A stretch of 64,000 nt of DNA. It comes from Christensenella tenuis (GTDB lineage Bacteria; Bacillota; Clostridia; Christensenellales; Christensenellaceae). The stretch lies in contig NZ_JACOON010000005.1 in the NCBI RefSeq assembly GCF_014287795.1, positions 1 through 64,000 of the forward strand, read 5' to 3'. Each line of letters starts with the position of its first letter. Position 1 is the first letter of the stretch. Shown here in pieces: positions 27,599 to 36,152 of the stretch. Under the pieces are notes generated by a model. That model was not told the DNA's origin. It searched no databases and worked only from the letters and a program-made list of their open reading frames with translations. Both the position numbers and the translations under genes were made by a program.

Positions 27599-27856
27599 AT
27601 GGTAATGGCAGGTTCGATCATACTTCTTCTGGCGCTTGTTGTGGCGGTCATTGCCGTCATGTGCGTCGCAGAGGGCTTTATTGTACGTAAATTTGGACTT
27701 TGGGGGCTTGTGATTCCCATTGTGTCCTGCGTTATGGCGTTTCTCAACATTGTGTTCCTCATTGGCGCGGCGATCCAATTTATTACCTTTGTCGCCATTT
27801 ACCGGAAACAGAAAAAGCAGGATGAGATCGATAAGATGAACATACAAGACCTGTAA
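27599..27856 (+). CDS. Small membrane protein of unknown function
   Basis: An 85-residue protein with two or three hydrophobic segments (residues 4-24, 32-47 and 49-68) and a charged C-tail (YRKQKKQDEIDKMN). It is cotranscribed with the DUF2089 gene, with an AAGGGG RBS. DUF2089 genes are often paired with small membrane proteins, so this may be the regulated product. Confidence 0.8.
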   Translation: MVMAGSIILLLALVVAVIAVMCVAEGFIVRKFGLWGLVIPIVSCVMAFLNIVFLIGAAIQFITFVAIYRKQKKQDEIDKMNIQDL

Positions 27857-27890
27857 ATTGGCGCAGAGGCCGCTTTTTTCATGAAAAAGC

Positions 27891-27919
27891 TTGACAACCG
27901 TGCGGATTTTCAGTAAACT
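27891..27919 (+). promoter_or_regulatory. Sigma-A promoter of rplM-rpsI
   Basis: A perfect TTGACA (27891-27896) and TAAACT (27914-27919) at 17-base spacing, 140 bases upstream of rplM. Confidence 0.85.
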
Positions 27920-27925
27920 ATTTCA

Positions 27926-28059
27926 TGCGCCTGTATGCACAATTAGCCCTGTGCACGCGCAAAAGCGGCGGCTTTCGGCACTGGGAATTGGGACCTCCCG
28001 GGAAAGGAAAACGCTGCGCCCGGAACATAAAATTGAAGATACCATGGGAGGAAAGCCTA
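27926..28059 (+). promoter_or_regulatory. 5' leader of rplM with basal hairpin
   Basis: The leader begins with a paired element (GCGC at 27927-27930 with GCGC at 27957-27960; TGCAC with GTGCA inside), followed by GC-rich sequence up to the GGGAGG RBS. L13 leaders are known autoregulatory elements in Firmicutes; I cannot confirm a match. Confidence 0.4.
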
Positions 28060-28488
28060 ATGAAAACATATATGGCGAAACCCGGCGAAGTAGAGCAGAA
28101 GTGGTATATTGTCGATGCTGAGGGACAGGTATTCGGCAGACTGGCAAGCAAAGTTGCCAATATCCTTCACGGAAAGAATAAGCCGGAATATACGCCGCAT
28201 GTAGACACGGGAGACTATGTCATCGTAATCAATGCGGATAAACTCGTTTTTACGGGTAAAAAACTGGATCAGAAATTATATTACAGACACTCGGGATATC
28301 CGGGCGGCCTGAAGACCACGAAATACAGGGACCTGATGGAAAACAAACCGGAATTTGCCCTGTATGAAGCGGTCAGAAGAATGCTTCCTAAAAATAAGCT
28401 GGGCAGGAAGATGCTCAAAAAACTGCGCGTATACAGAGGCGCGGAGCACAACCACGCGGCCCAGAAGCCCGAAGCAATAGAGCTTTAA
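28060..28488 (+). CDS. rplM: 50S ribosomal protein L13
   Basis: A 142-residue L13: [43 protein letters not shown], and [29 protein letters not shown] 28060 follows GGGAGGAAAGCCTA; an open frame back to 27925 is within the leader and was rejected. Confidence 0.98.
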   Translation: MKTYMAKPGEVEQKWYIVDAEGQVFGRLASKVANILHGKNKPEYTPHVDTGDYVIVINADKLVFTGKKLDQKLYYRHSGYPGGLKTTKYRDLMENKPEFALYEAVRRMLPKNKLGRKMLKKLRVYRGAEHNHAAQKPEAIEL

Positions 28489-28506
28489 GAGGGAGGGAAG
28501 GTTTAA

Positions 28507-28902
28507 ATGGCAAAGAAAGAACAGTTCCTGGGAACAGGCAGAAGAAAAAAATCCATTGCCAGGGTCCGTATCATGTCGGGCACAGGCAATATCACAGTGA
28601 ACAAGAGGGATGTGGAAGAGTTTTTCGGTTATGAAACACTGAAGATGCTCGTGCGTTCTCCATTCGTCGTAACGGATACGGTAGGCAAATACGATGTATT
28701 TGTTTCCGTTAAAGGCGGCGGTTATACGGGCCAGGCAGGTGCGATCCGCCATGGCATTGCCCGTGCGCTGATCAAAGCGGAGCCGGAGCTCCGCCCCGCG
28801 TTGAAATCCGCAGGGTTCCTGACGCGCGACCCGAGGATGAAGGAAAGAAAGAAATACGGCCTCAAAGCAGCAAGAAGGGCGCCGCAGTTCTCCAAACGTT
28901 AA
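28507..28902 (+). CDS. rpsI: 30S ribosomal protein S9
   Basis: A 131-residue S9 with [43 protein letters not shown] and the C-terminal [17 protein letters not shown] tail that contacts P-site tRNA. It forms an operon with rplM. Confidence 0.98.
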   Translation: MAKKEQFLGTGRRKKSIARVRIMSGTGNITVNKRDVEEFFGYETLKMLVRSPFVVTDTVGKYDVFVSVKGGGYTGQAGAIRHGIARALIKAEPELRPALKSAGFLTRDPRMKERKKYGLKAARRAPQFSKR

Positions 28903-28916
28903 AAAACATATCAACA

Positions 28917-28954
28917 AAACCCGCAAACCCGTATGGTTGGCGGGTTTTTTGTTT
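28917..28954 (+). terminator. Terminator of rplM-rpsI
   Basis: An AAACCCGC-rich stem paired with GCGGGTTT around a CGTAT loop, followed by TTTTTTGTTTTT. Confidence 0.92.
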
Positions 28955-29148
28955 TTAGAAATTGTGTTTTTGGAAGCCGGAAGACACAACCTCAAAACTG
29001 ATTTTTTACAGTTGGGATTTGGAATTTCTATGCTGAAAGAATATACGATGGAAGCGGCAGGGGGACAGGGAGATTTTTCCGTGATTTGCATAGTTTTTTC
29101 CAGGAAATTGTTGTAGAATAGACAAGACGATCGGAGGCATAGGGTAAG

Positions 29149-29724
29149 ATGGAGAAATTTAAATTTACAACCAAAACCAACTATGAGGTATTCCGGGATT
29201 ACTGGATGTTTACATTATTCGAAAAGCGGGGCGCAAATGGGAGCCGGAGCGGATTCGTAAAATACATGACGGTTCTTATTGTGATCGTTGCGGCACTGGC
29301 GGTGCTTTGCGTCTGCAATGCGGCGTTGATGGGTAATGCGCTTGGCCTGATTCCGCTGATTCTGCTGATCGGAATTGGCGCGGCATTGGTTTCCGCGCTT
29401 GTTACCGCGACAAAATCGCAGCCGAAGCGGCAGTATAAACTGGTGCAGGAAGCGGTGGAAAGCCCGCAAAACTACATCTTCACAGAGGAGCGAATGGAAG
29501 TGCGTGAATATATTCCCGAAGAAGACAGGGAGTCGCTCGCCGAATTTCCATATGAAAAAATCATCAGCGGATATGAAACGCAAAAAGCGTTTTATTTGTT
29601 TATCAGCGAGACAGAGGCCTTTTTGATCCCCAAAGACCAGTTGGGAGAGATTCATCCAAAGGCACTCGAGGCATTTCTCGCTGAAAAACTGAACGGAAGG
29701 TTTTCTGTAAGCAAAAAAAGCTGA
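29149..29724 (+). CDS. YcxB-like membrane protein
   Basis: A 191-residue protein with two adjacent transmembrane segments (about 40-61 and 66-87) and a C-terminal soluble domain (about 100-180) of YcxB type: FTEERMEVRE, YEKIISGYETQKAFYLFISETEAFLIPKDQL. The family has no assigned function. GGAGGCATAGG precedes the ATG. Confidence 0.75.
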   Translation: MEKFKFTTKTNYEVFRDYWMFTLFEKRGANGSRSGFVKYMTVLIVIVAALAVLCVCNAALMGNALGLIPLILLIGIGAALVSALVTATKSQPKRQYKLVQEAVESPQNYIFTEERMEVREYIPEEDRESLAEFPYEKIISGYETQKAFYLFISETEAFLIPKDQLGEIHPKALEAFLAEKLNGRFSVSKKS

Positions 29725-29728
29725 AGTT

Positions 29729-29757
29729 TTGTGTTTAAACGGCATCTATGGTATTAT
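29729..29757 (+). promoter_or_regulatory. Promoter of trxB
   Basis: TTGTGT (29729-29734) and TATTAT (29752-29757) are 17 bases apart and 36 bases before trxB. Confidence 0.6.
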
Positions 29758-29792
29758 TGGTAAGGTATCATGAATAAAAAGGGGATTTTCCT

Positions 29793-30731
29793 ATGACGTA
29801 CGATGTAATTATAGCGGGTGCAGGCCCGGCGGGCCTTACGGCGGCAATTTATGCGTGCCGCGGCGGCCTCAATACACTGGTGCTGGAGCGCGCGTTTGCC
29901 GGCGGTCAAATGGCGATCAGCCATATTATTGACAATTATCCCGGTTTTGAAAACGAGGTAACCGGCGCGGCGCTTGCGCACAGCATGAAGCTGCAGGCGC
30001 AAAATTTGGGCGCGGAGATCATCACGGAAGAAATTACAAAATTCGAGCTTCAGGAGCCGGTGAAAAAGATCACGACCACAAAAAATACGTACCAGGCAAA
30101 AGCGGTTATCCTTGCGATGGGCGCTTCGCCCAGAAAGCTTGGCGTGAAAGGCGAAGACGCGCTCATCGGGGCGGGTGTTTCCTATTGTGCAACATGCGAC
30201 GGAGCCTTTTTCCGGGGGCGGGATGTCGCCGTGGTCGGCGGAGGGAATACGGCGGTGGAAGATGCGCTGTACCTTGCGAAGTTTTGCAGCAAAGTTTATG
30301 TCGTCCACCGGCGGGATCAATTCCGTGCAATGAAGGGAATGGTAGATGCGGCCGCGAAACTGCCGAATATAGAATTTGTGCTCTCCCATACGCCGGAGTC
30401 GATCAACGGGGAAAACACGGTGGAAAGCCTGACGGTAAAGGATGTGAATACTGGAAAAACGAAGGACCTTGCGGTTGCCGGCATTTTTATCGCGGTAGGA
30501 CAGACGCCAAAATCGGATTTGGTGAAGGACCAGGTTGAGACTGATGAAGCAGGTTTTATCAAGGCGGATGAATCCTGCAAAACAAACTTGCCGGGAGTCT
30601 CCTGCGCGGGGGATATCCGCACAAAGCGGATGCGGCAGATTGTTACGGCGGTTGCGGACGGCGCGATGGCGGCGGATAACAGCCTTGGGATAGACTGCGT
30701 CCTGCAGGCGGCAAAGGCGCAGGAGCAATAG
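29793..30731 (+). CDS. trxB: Thioredoxin-disulfide reductase
   Basis: A 312-residue flavoprotein passing electrons from NADPH to thioredoxin. It has the FAD dinucleotide motif GAGPAGLTAAIYACRGG at the N-terminus, the redox-active Cys132-Ala-Thr-Cys135, the NADPH fold VVGGGNTAVEDALYLA and the phosphate-binding VHRRDQFRA, and the late FAD motif CAGDIRTKRMRQIVTA. No thioredoxin gene is adjacent. Confidence 0.96.
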   Translation: MTYDVIIAGAGPAGLTAAIYACRGGLNTLVLERAFAGGQMAISHIIDNYPGFENEVTGAALAHSMKLQAQNLGAEIITEEITKFELQEPVKKITTTKNTYQAKAVILAMGASPRKLGVKGEDALIGAGVSYCATCDGAFFRGRDVAVVGGGNTAVEDALYLAKFCSKVYVVHRRDQFRAMKGMVDAAAKLPNIEFVLSHTPESINGENTVESLTVKDVNTGKTKDLAVAGIFIAVGQTPKSDLVKDQVETDEAGFIKADESCKTNLPGVSCAGDIRTKRMRQIVTAVADGAMAADNSLGIDCVLQAAKAQEQ

Positions 30732-30761
30732 AATTTTCAAGTAGAATCAAAGGGGTATATT

Positions 30762-32108
30762 ATGGCACGATTATTCGGTACGGACGGGGTGCGCGGCATT
30801 GCGAACGAAAAGCTCACGTCCAAACTGGCATACGATTTGGGACGTGCAGGCGCATATTGCCTGACCAACGAATTGCACAAGGCACGGATTTTGATTGGAA
30901 AAGACACGCGGGGTTCGGGCGATATGCTCGAGTCTGCGCTTGTAGCGGGCATTTGTTCCGCGGGAGCGGAAGCGGTGGTGGCGTGCACGCTGCCAACTTC
31001 GGCAATCGCGTACCTGACCCGCCATTCGGGATATGATGCAGGCGTGGTGATCTCCGCGTCGCATAATACCGTGGAGTATAATGGGATCAAATTTTTCAAT
31101 TCCAGCGGGTATAAACTTGCGGACGAGATTGAAGACCGCATCGAAAATATTATCATGAACCATTCGGAAACCGTACCGCAGCCCACAGGTAAAAATATCG
31201 GCAGACGGGTTCGCCTCAAAAAAGCCGCGCAGGATTATATGGATTTTGTGGTGGAAACGACGGATGTCCGCCTTGACGGAATGAAAGTGGTTCTCGACTG
31301 CGCCAACGGGGCGGCAAGCGAGGTTGCGCCATGGATTTTTAAGCTTCTCGGCGCTGAGGTTATTCCTTACTATAATATGCCGGACGGTACAAATATCAAT
31401 GAAAATTGTGGTTCTACCCATCCGGACCAGCTGTGCCGGCTGGTATCCGAGCTTGGCGCGGATGTGGGCCTTGCCTTTGACGGCGATGCGGACCGGCTGA
31501 TCGCAGTGGACGAGCATGGCGGTATTGTCGACGGGGATAAGATTATGGCGATCTGCGCAATGGATATGAAAAAGCGCGGCGTCCTTAAAAAAGATACGGT
31601 GGTTGCCACCGTTATGAGCAACATGGGGACGGAAGCCACCCTGAAAGAGAATGGAATCAATCTCCTGCGCACGGATGTGGGAGACCGTTACGTACTCGAG
31701 GAAATGCTGGCAAGCGGTTATAATTTTGGCGGCGAACAATCGGGGCACATCATTTTTCTCGATCATAATACGACGGGCGACGGTATCCTTTCCGGCGTGC
31801 AGCTGATGTCTGTGATGAAGCGGGCGGATAAACCGCTTGCGCGCCTCGCGCGCCCGGTCAGCACGTATCCGCAGGTGCTCGTGAATGCTTTGGTAAGCGA
31901 TGAGAAAAAGCATGATTATGAGAAAGACAGCGAAATTCTTGCGGCCATCAAACAATTGGAACAGGATTTCCATGGCGAAGGAAGGGTGCTGATTCGCACT
32001 TCGGGTACGGAACCTCTGGTGCGCGTTATGATCGAAGGGAAAGACAAAGAAGCAATCACCAAGCAGGCTGTGGCCGTGGCAAAACTGATCGAGAAACGGC
32101 TGCGGTAA
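30762..32108 (+). CDS. glmM: Phosphoglucosamine mutase
   Basis: A 448-residue enzyme making glucosamine-1-phosphate for peptidoglycan precursors. The N-terminus MARLFGTDGVRGIAN, the phospho-serine Ser100 in ISASHN, the Mg site FDGDADR and the phosphate loop RTSGTEPLVRVM are all present. It is upstream of glmS, so two consecutive steps of UDP-GlcNAc synthesis are side by side. Confidence 0.97.
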   Translation: MARLFGTDGVRGIANEKLTSKLAYDLGRAGAYCLTNELHKARILIGKDTRGSGDMLESALVAGICSAGAEAVVACTLPTSAIAYLTRHSGYDAGVVISASHNTVEYNGIKFFNSSGYKLADEIEDRIENIIMNHSETVPQPTGKNIGRRVRLKKAAQDYMDFVVETTDVRLDGMKVVLDCANGAASEVAPWIFKLLGAEVIPYYNMPDGTNINENCGSTHPDQLCRLVSELGADVGLAFDGDADRLIAVDEHGGIVDGDKIMAICAMDMKKRGVLKKDTVVATVMSNMGTEATLKENGINLLRTDVGDRYVLEEMLASGYNFGGEQSGHIIFLDHNTTGDGILSGVQLMSVMKRADKPLARLARPVSTYPQVLVNALVSDEKKHDYEKDSEILAAIKQLEQDFHGEGRVLIRTSGTEPLVRVMIEGKDKEAITKQAVAVAKLIEKRLR

Positions 32109-32260
32109 AATATGGTGTAAAAGAGCATATATGTGGCGCTCTTTTCGTACATCAAAAGGGTTGTTCGGCCTTGCCGCAGCGGTTTTACAGCGTAGGTTGG
32201 CGGACGTATATGCATAAGGTACCGTTTAAAAATTTTCTCAGGGCTTTTGGCCCCGCTTAA

Positions 32261-32293
32261 AGGAGCGTAAGGGACTGCGCTCCTTATTTTTAT
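32261..32293 (+). terminator. Terminator in the glmM-glmS gap
   Basis: AAAGGAGCG paired with CGCTCCTTA around a TAAGGGACTG loop, followed by TTTTTATTT. It either ends the glmM transcript or acts as an attenuator for glmS; a TATAAT-containing segment follows at about 32315. Confidence 0.8.
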
Positions 32294-32376
32294 TTATTTT
32301 TGTATGGAAATAAGATATAATAAAATAGATATTGAAAGATATTGACTCCGGTCAACAGGAAATCAGGAGAGGTATT

Positions 32377-34203
32377 ATGTGTGGAATTGTAGGATATATC
32401 GGAGATAAAAATGTCATTCCGGTTCTGATCGGCGGCTTGCAGAAGCTGGAATACCGCGGATACGACAGTGCGGGAATTGCGTATCTTGATAACGGGAAAA
32501 TGACGATTTACAAAGAAAAAGGCAAGCTTGCCGAGCTTGAAAAAATGGTGGCGGACAAATGCGCGGAGCATACCATTGGCATTGGGCATACGCGCTGGGC
32601 CACGCATGGGGAACCCAACCAGCTCAATGCACATCCTCATGTAAATGCGGCGGGGGACCTTGCCATCGTGCATAACGGAATCATCGAAAACTATCTCCAG
32701 CTGCGGGAATGGCTTACAAAGAAGGGGATTTCCTTTGTTTCCGAAACGGATACGGAAATCATCGCCCATCTAATCAATTACTATTTGGTGGACGACCTCA
32801 AGGAGGCGGTGGCCCAGGCGATTTCAAAACTCAAAGGAAGTTATGCGATCGGCGTGGTCTGCGAACGTTTTCCAAATGAGATTGTCGCGGTCCGGAAAGA
32901 CAGTCCGCTTGTCGTAGGGGTTGGTAAAAATGAAAATTTGATTGCGTCGGATATTCCTGCGCTGCTTGAATATACACGCAATGTGTACTTCCTGAATAAT
33001 GGCGAAATTGCGGTGGTAAAGCAAGACAGCGTCTGCCTCTATGATGAGGTTCTCAATCCCACTTCACGCGAAGTCTTCACTGTGGAGTGGGATGTTTCCC
33101 AGGCGGAAAAAGCAGGCTATCCGCATTTTATGCTCAAGGAAATTGAAGAACAGCCGCGCGCGCTTGCGGAAACGCTGAATCCGCGTGTGAAAGACGGAGA
33201 GATCAATTTTGACGAAATCGGAATAGACGACGCCATGCTCGCGGGGATCAAGAAAATAACGGTCATTGCGTGCGGCACCGCATACCATGCGTCGTATGTG
33301 GGCAAGTATATTATCGAGCGTTTTGCACGTGTGCCGGTGGAAGTGGAAATCGCTTCCGAATTCCGGTATAAAAATCCCATTATCAATCAGGACAACTTTG
33401 TGATTGTGGTCAGCCAGTCGGGTGAAACGGCAGATACGATCGCTGCGCTGCGCGAAGCAAAAAGCAAGGGGGCATCCGTACTGGCAATTGCCAATGTCGT
33501 GGGCTCCACCATTGCGCGTGAAGCGGATAAAGTACTGTATACGCGCGCGGGGCTGGAAATTGCGGTTGCCTCAACCAAGGCGTATACTACGCAGCTCATG
33601 GCGCTTTATATGTTTGCGCTCAAGCTGGCGTACGCCAAGGGTGGAATTACGCAGGATGAATATCACGCATACGTCGCAGAGCTGCAAAAAGTGCCGGAGA
33701 ATGCGGAAAAAGTGATCCAAAACAAAGAACTGCTGCAAAAGTTTGCTTACGAGCATTTCACGGAACACAGCGTATTTTATATTGGCAGGGGCCTCGATTA
33801 TGCGATGGCGATGGAAGGATCGCTGAAACTGAAGGAAATCAGCTACATCCATTCGGAAGCGTATGCAGGCGGAGAGCTTAAGCATGGGACCATTGCGCTC
33901 GTGGAGGAAGGAACGCTGGTTGTCGCGGTGCTGACGCAGGGCGATCTCATTGAAAAAGCCTTAAGCAATGTAAAAGAGGTCACGTCGCGGGGCGCGGTTG
34001 TGATGGTGGTGACGCAGGAAAAATATAAAGATTTGGTCAAGGACGTGGCGGACAAAATCGTTACCATCCCCGACGCCATAGATTTTGAGGCGACGATTAC
34101 TTCCATTATTCCAATGCAGATTTTTGCTTACTATATGTCCGTGCAAAAAGGATGCGATGTAGATAAGCCGAGGAATCTGGCGAAAAGCGTGACTGTAGAA
34201 TAA
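32377..34203 (+). CDS. glmS: Glutamine-fructose-6-phosphate aminotransferase
   Basis: A 608-residue, two-domain enzyme. The glutaminase domain begins with the catalytic Cys2 (MCGIVGYIGD) and includes LEYRGYDSAGIA and HTRWATHGEPN. Two SIS isomerase domains follow, with CGTAYHASYVGKYIIE, VVSQSGETADTIAAL and the C-terminal DKPRNLAKSVTVE. I chose ATG 32377, after CAGGAGAGG, because the catalytic Cys must be residue 2; the frame is open back to 32332. The 268 bases upstream show no glmS ribozyme core that I can recognise. Confidence 0.98.
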   Translation: MCGIVGYIGDKNVIPVLIGGLQKLEYRGYDSAGIAYLDNGKMTIYKEKGKLAELEKMVADKCAEHTIGIGHTRWATHGEPNQLNAHPHVNAAGDLAIVHNGIIENYLQLREWLTKKGISFVSETDTEIIAHLINYYLVDDLKEAVAQAISKLKGSYAIGVVCERFPNEIVAVRKDSPLVVGVGKNENLIASDIPALLEYTRNVYFLNNGEIAVVKQDSVCLYDEVLNPTSREVFTVEWDVSQAEKAGYPHFMLKEIEEQPRALAETLNPRVKDGEINFDEIGIDDAMLAGIKKITVIACGTAYHASYVGKYIIERFARVPVEVEIASEFRYKNPIINQDNFVIVVSQSGETADTIAALREAKSKGASVLAIANVVGSTIAREADKVLYTRAGLEIAVASTKAYTTQLMALYMFALKLAYAKGGITQDEYHAYVAELQKVPENAEKVIQNKELLQKFAYEHFTEHSVFYIGRGLDYAMAMEGSLKLKEISYIHSEAYAGGELKHGTIALVEEGTLVVAVLTQGDLIEKALSNVKEVTSRGAVVMVVTQEKYKDLVKDVADKIVTIPDAIDFEATITSIIPMQIFAYYMSVQKGCDVDKPRNLAKSVTVE

Positions 34204-34222
34204 ACATATCAGCCTGAATTTC

Positions 34223-34257
34223 AAACCGCCGGGAGCGGAGGCTTCCCGGCGGTTTTT
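34223..34257 (+). terminator. Terminator of glmS
   Basis: A 12-bp stem AAACCGCCGGGA with its complement, loop about nine bases, then TTTTT. Confidence 0.93.
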
Positions 34258-34288
34258 ACAAATTGTTCATGCTGGAAACATGATTCTG

Positions 34289-34297
34289 TGGTATAAT
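34289..34297 (+). promoter_or_regulatory. Extended -10 promoter of lepB
   Basis: TGG-TATAAT forms an extended -10 element 44 bases before lepB; no good -35 box is seen. Confidence 0.55.
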
Positions 34298-34340
34298 CAG
34301 GCATATGGCAAAAAACACATAAAGAAGGCAAGCAGGATAT

Positions 34341-34895
34341 ATGACGGAAACCGGGACAAGAGTGGCAAAGAAGCAGGAAGAAAAAGCCAAAAATATATGG
34401 GGCTGGGTGCTCGCAATTGGAATCGCGGTTGCCGTTGCGTTTTTGGTACGTGCGTTTTTATTTGAAATTATACTGGTGGACGGCCCCTCCATGCAGCCTA
34501 CGCTGCATACGGACGAACGGCTTGCGGTGGAAAAGGTCAGCCGGTATATGGGCCTTCCGGAGCGCGGGGATATCATTATCGTACATTATTCAGACGGCAC
34601 AAATAACAATTATGTAAAGCGTGTGATCGGGCTGCCCGGAGAAACGGTGGAGGTTCGTGACAGTACGGTTTACATCAACGGCGAAGCGTTGGATGAAGAA
34701 TATATCAGCACACAGCCATATGCGGATATGGAACCGGTGGTCGTACCCGAAGACACTGTGTTCGTAATGGGGGATAACCGGGCCAATTCTATGGACAGCC
34801 GTATAGTAGGGCCGATCCGCCATGACCAGATTGTAGGGCATGCAATGGCCGTTATCTTTCCGTTTAATGAAATACGCAGCCTTGACGGAGCTTGA
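34341..34895 (+). CDS. lepB: Signal peptidase I
   Basis: A 184-residue membrane-anchored serine protease that removes Sec signal peptides. There is one N-terminal transmembrane helix (about 20-40). The catalytic Ser50 is in VDGPSMQPTL and Lys93 in NNYVKRVIGLPGE; the late boxes are VFVMGDNRANSMDSRIVGPI. Length is typical of Gram-positive SipS-type enzymes. Confidence 0.96.
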   Translation: MTETGTRVAKKQEEKAKNIWGWVLAIGIAVAVAFLVRAFLFEIILVDGPSMQPTLHTDERLAVEKVSRYMGLPERGDIIIVHYSDGTNNNYVKRVIGLPGETVEVRDSTVYINGEALDEEYISTQPYADMEPVVVPEDTVFVMGDNRANSMDSRIVGPIRHDQIVGHAMAVIFPFNEIRSLDGA

Positions 34896-34910
34896 GGACG
34901 CATTTTTGCA

Positions 34911-34934
34911 TCGGCGCAAATGCGCCATTTTTTT
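34911..34934 (+). terminator. Terminator of lepB
   Basis: GGCGCA/TGCGCC stem with a two-base loop, then ATTTTTTTT. Confidence 0.85.
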
Positions 34935-34947
34935 TCGCGGAAATATC

Positions 34948-34976
34948 TTGACAAACGAAACGGTACGGAGTATATT
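34948..34976 (+). promoter_or_regulatory. Consensus promoter of the sugar-cluster regulator
   Basis: TTGACA (34948-34953) and TATATT (34971-34976) with a 17-base spacer, just upstream of an 18-bp palindrome. Confidence 0.85.
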
Positions 34977-34988
34977 ATTTTTAACGGA

Positions 34989-35006
34989 ACCGTGCTCGAG
35001 CACGGT
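34989..35006. promoter_or_regulatory. 18-bp perfect palindrome, LacI-type operator
   Basis: ACCGTGCTCGAGCACGGT is a perfect palindrome with the central CG typical of LacI-family operators. It lies about 6-23 bases after the expected transcription start, where a bound repressor would block transcription. The adjacent gene encodes a LacI regulator, so autoregulation is likely. Confidence 0.8.
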
Positions 35007-35050
35007 AGATGGATGAATGTTTACAACAAGAGTCGTGGAGGAAGGACGTT

Positions 35051-36115
35051 TTGGGCGTAACGATCAAGCAAATCGCACAGATGGTGGGCGTGTCGCGTGG
35101 AACGGTGGATCGTGCAATCCATGGCCGGGGCGATGTCAACCCGGAAGTCAAGGCAAGGATCGAGCAAGTGATGCGGGAGACAGGCTACCGGCCCAATACT
35201 GTAGCCAAGGCGCTTAAAACGGCGCAGACTCCCATGACGTTCGGCGTTTTGATTCCCGCGGGAAACAGGTTCTATGAAGATGCTGCCAAAGGGCTGTGTG
35301 AAGCGGAAGAGGTTTATGCTCCGTATGGAGTCGCCATCAGGCGGATGGAAGAGACGGAATTGACGGCCGTACGGCAGGCCGAACAGCTTGCGCAGCTTGA
35401 AAGTGAAAACGTGAATGGAATTATCATGACGGCCGTGGACGATCCGGTTGTACGGCAGGCTGTCAACAAAATCGCGGAGAAAATTCCGGTGATTACCTAT
35501 AACTCAGACCTCACAGACACCAGGCGCCTTTGCTTTATCGGGCAGGATCACATTGCCGCGGGTCGTGCCTCCGGCACATTGATGGGGAAGATGATCCGGC
35601 GGGAGGGAACGGTTGCGGTGCTTGTGGGAAGCAAACATATGCTGGCGCACTTGGAGCGCGCAGAAGGCTTCCGGCAGGCGCTCCGGGAACAGGGCGGCAA
35701 TACGGTGCTGCCGGAATTGTATGAGACCCATGAATCGGACGGGCGCGCGTACAGTCTTGTAAAGTGGCTTGTGGAAACGCAATGCGATCTTGCGGGCATT
35801 TGTGTGACGGGCGGCGGCCAGGCGGGTGCGGGCGCGGCACTTGCGGCTTCCGGAAAAGCGGCGGATATACGGCTTGCATGTTATGACACGCTGCCGGAGA
35901 CCATACAGCACGTGAAGGATGGCGTTGCCGATTATACGATTGCGCAGGATCCATTTTTGCAGGGCTACCTGCCGGTAAAGATCCTGTATGAATATTTGGC
36001 CTTTGGGACAAAGCCAAAACGGGAAAAACTTTTTACGCGTATCGATATTCGCGTAAAGGATAATATCATGGATGCAGGTTATGAACTTTTTACCGGGTGG
36101 AACGGGAAAAGATAA
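35051..36115 (+). CDS. LacI-family regulator with ribose-type sensor domain
   Basis: A 354-residue repressor. The N-terminal DNA-binding domain (VTIKQIAQMVGVSRGTVDRAIHG, then TGYRPNTVAKAL) is followed by a type I periplasmic-binding-protein sensor domain (about 60-340: FGVLIPAGNRFYEDAAKGL, then ITYNSDLTDTRRLCFIGQDH). I chose TTG 35051 because GGAGGAAGGA lies just upstream; the ATG at 35009 overlaps the operator and has no RBS. The sensor resembles RbsB-type sugar-binding proteins, as does the ABC transporter of the cluster, so both probably recognise the same sugar. It leads the UroD-like gene. Confidence 0.93.
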   Translation: MGVTIKQIAQMVGVSRGTVDRAIHGRGDVNPEVKARIEQVMRETGYRPNTVAKALKTAQTPMTFGVLIPAGNRFYEDAAKGLCEAEEVYAPYGVAIRRMEETELTAVRQAEQLAQLESENVNGIIMTAVDDPVVRQAVNKIAEKIPVITYNSDLTDTRRLCFIGQDHIAAGRASGTLMGKMIRREGTVAVLVGSKHMLAHLERAEGFRQALREQGGNTVLPELYETHESDGRAYSLVKWLVETQCDLAGICVTGGGQAGAGAALAASGKAADIRLACYDTLPETIQHVKDGVADYTIAQDPFLQGYLPVKILYEYLAFGTKPKREKLFTRIDIRVKDNIMDAGYELFTGWNGKR

Positions 36116-36152
36116 ATATGTGGCAAACCAAACAAACGGGGAGGAAAAAACA

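Noticed and set aside
30771..31973. 400-codon minus-strand open frame over glmM
   Set aside because: Antisense shadow of a clear, full-length glmM; low-complexity His/Arg composition.
35009..35050. ATG 35009 as start of the LacI regulator
   Set aside because: It abuts the palindromic operator with no RBS; TTG 35051 has GGAGGAAGGA and fits the family N-terminus.
36072..36152. Upstream in-frame start for the UroD-like gene, overlapping the LacI gene
   Set aside because: No RBS there; GGGGAGG lies correctly before ATG 36153.
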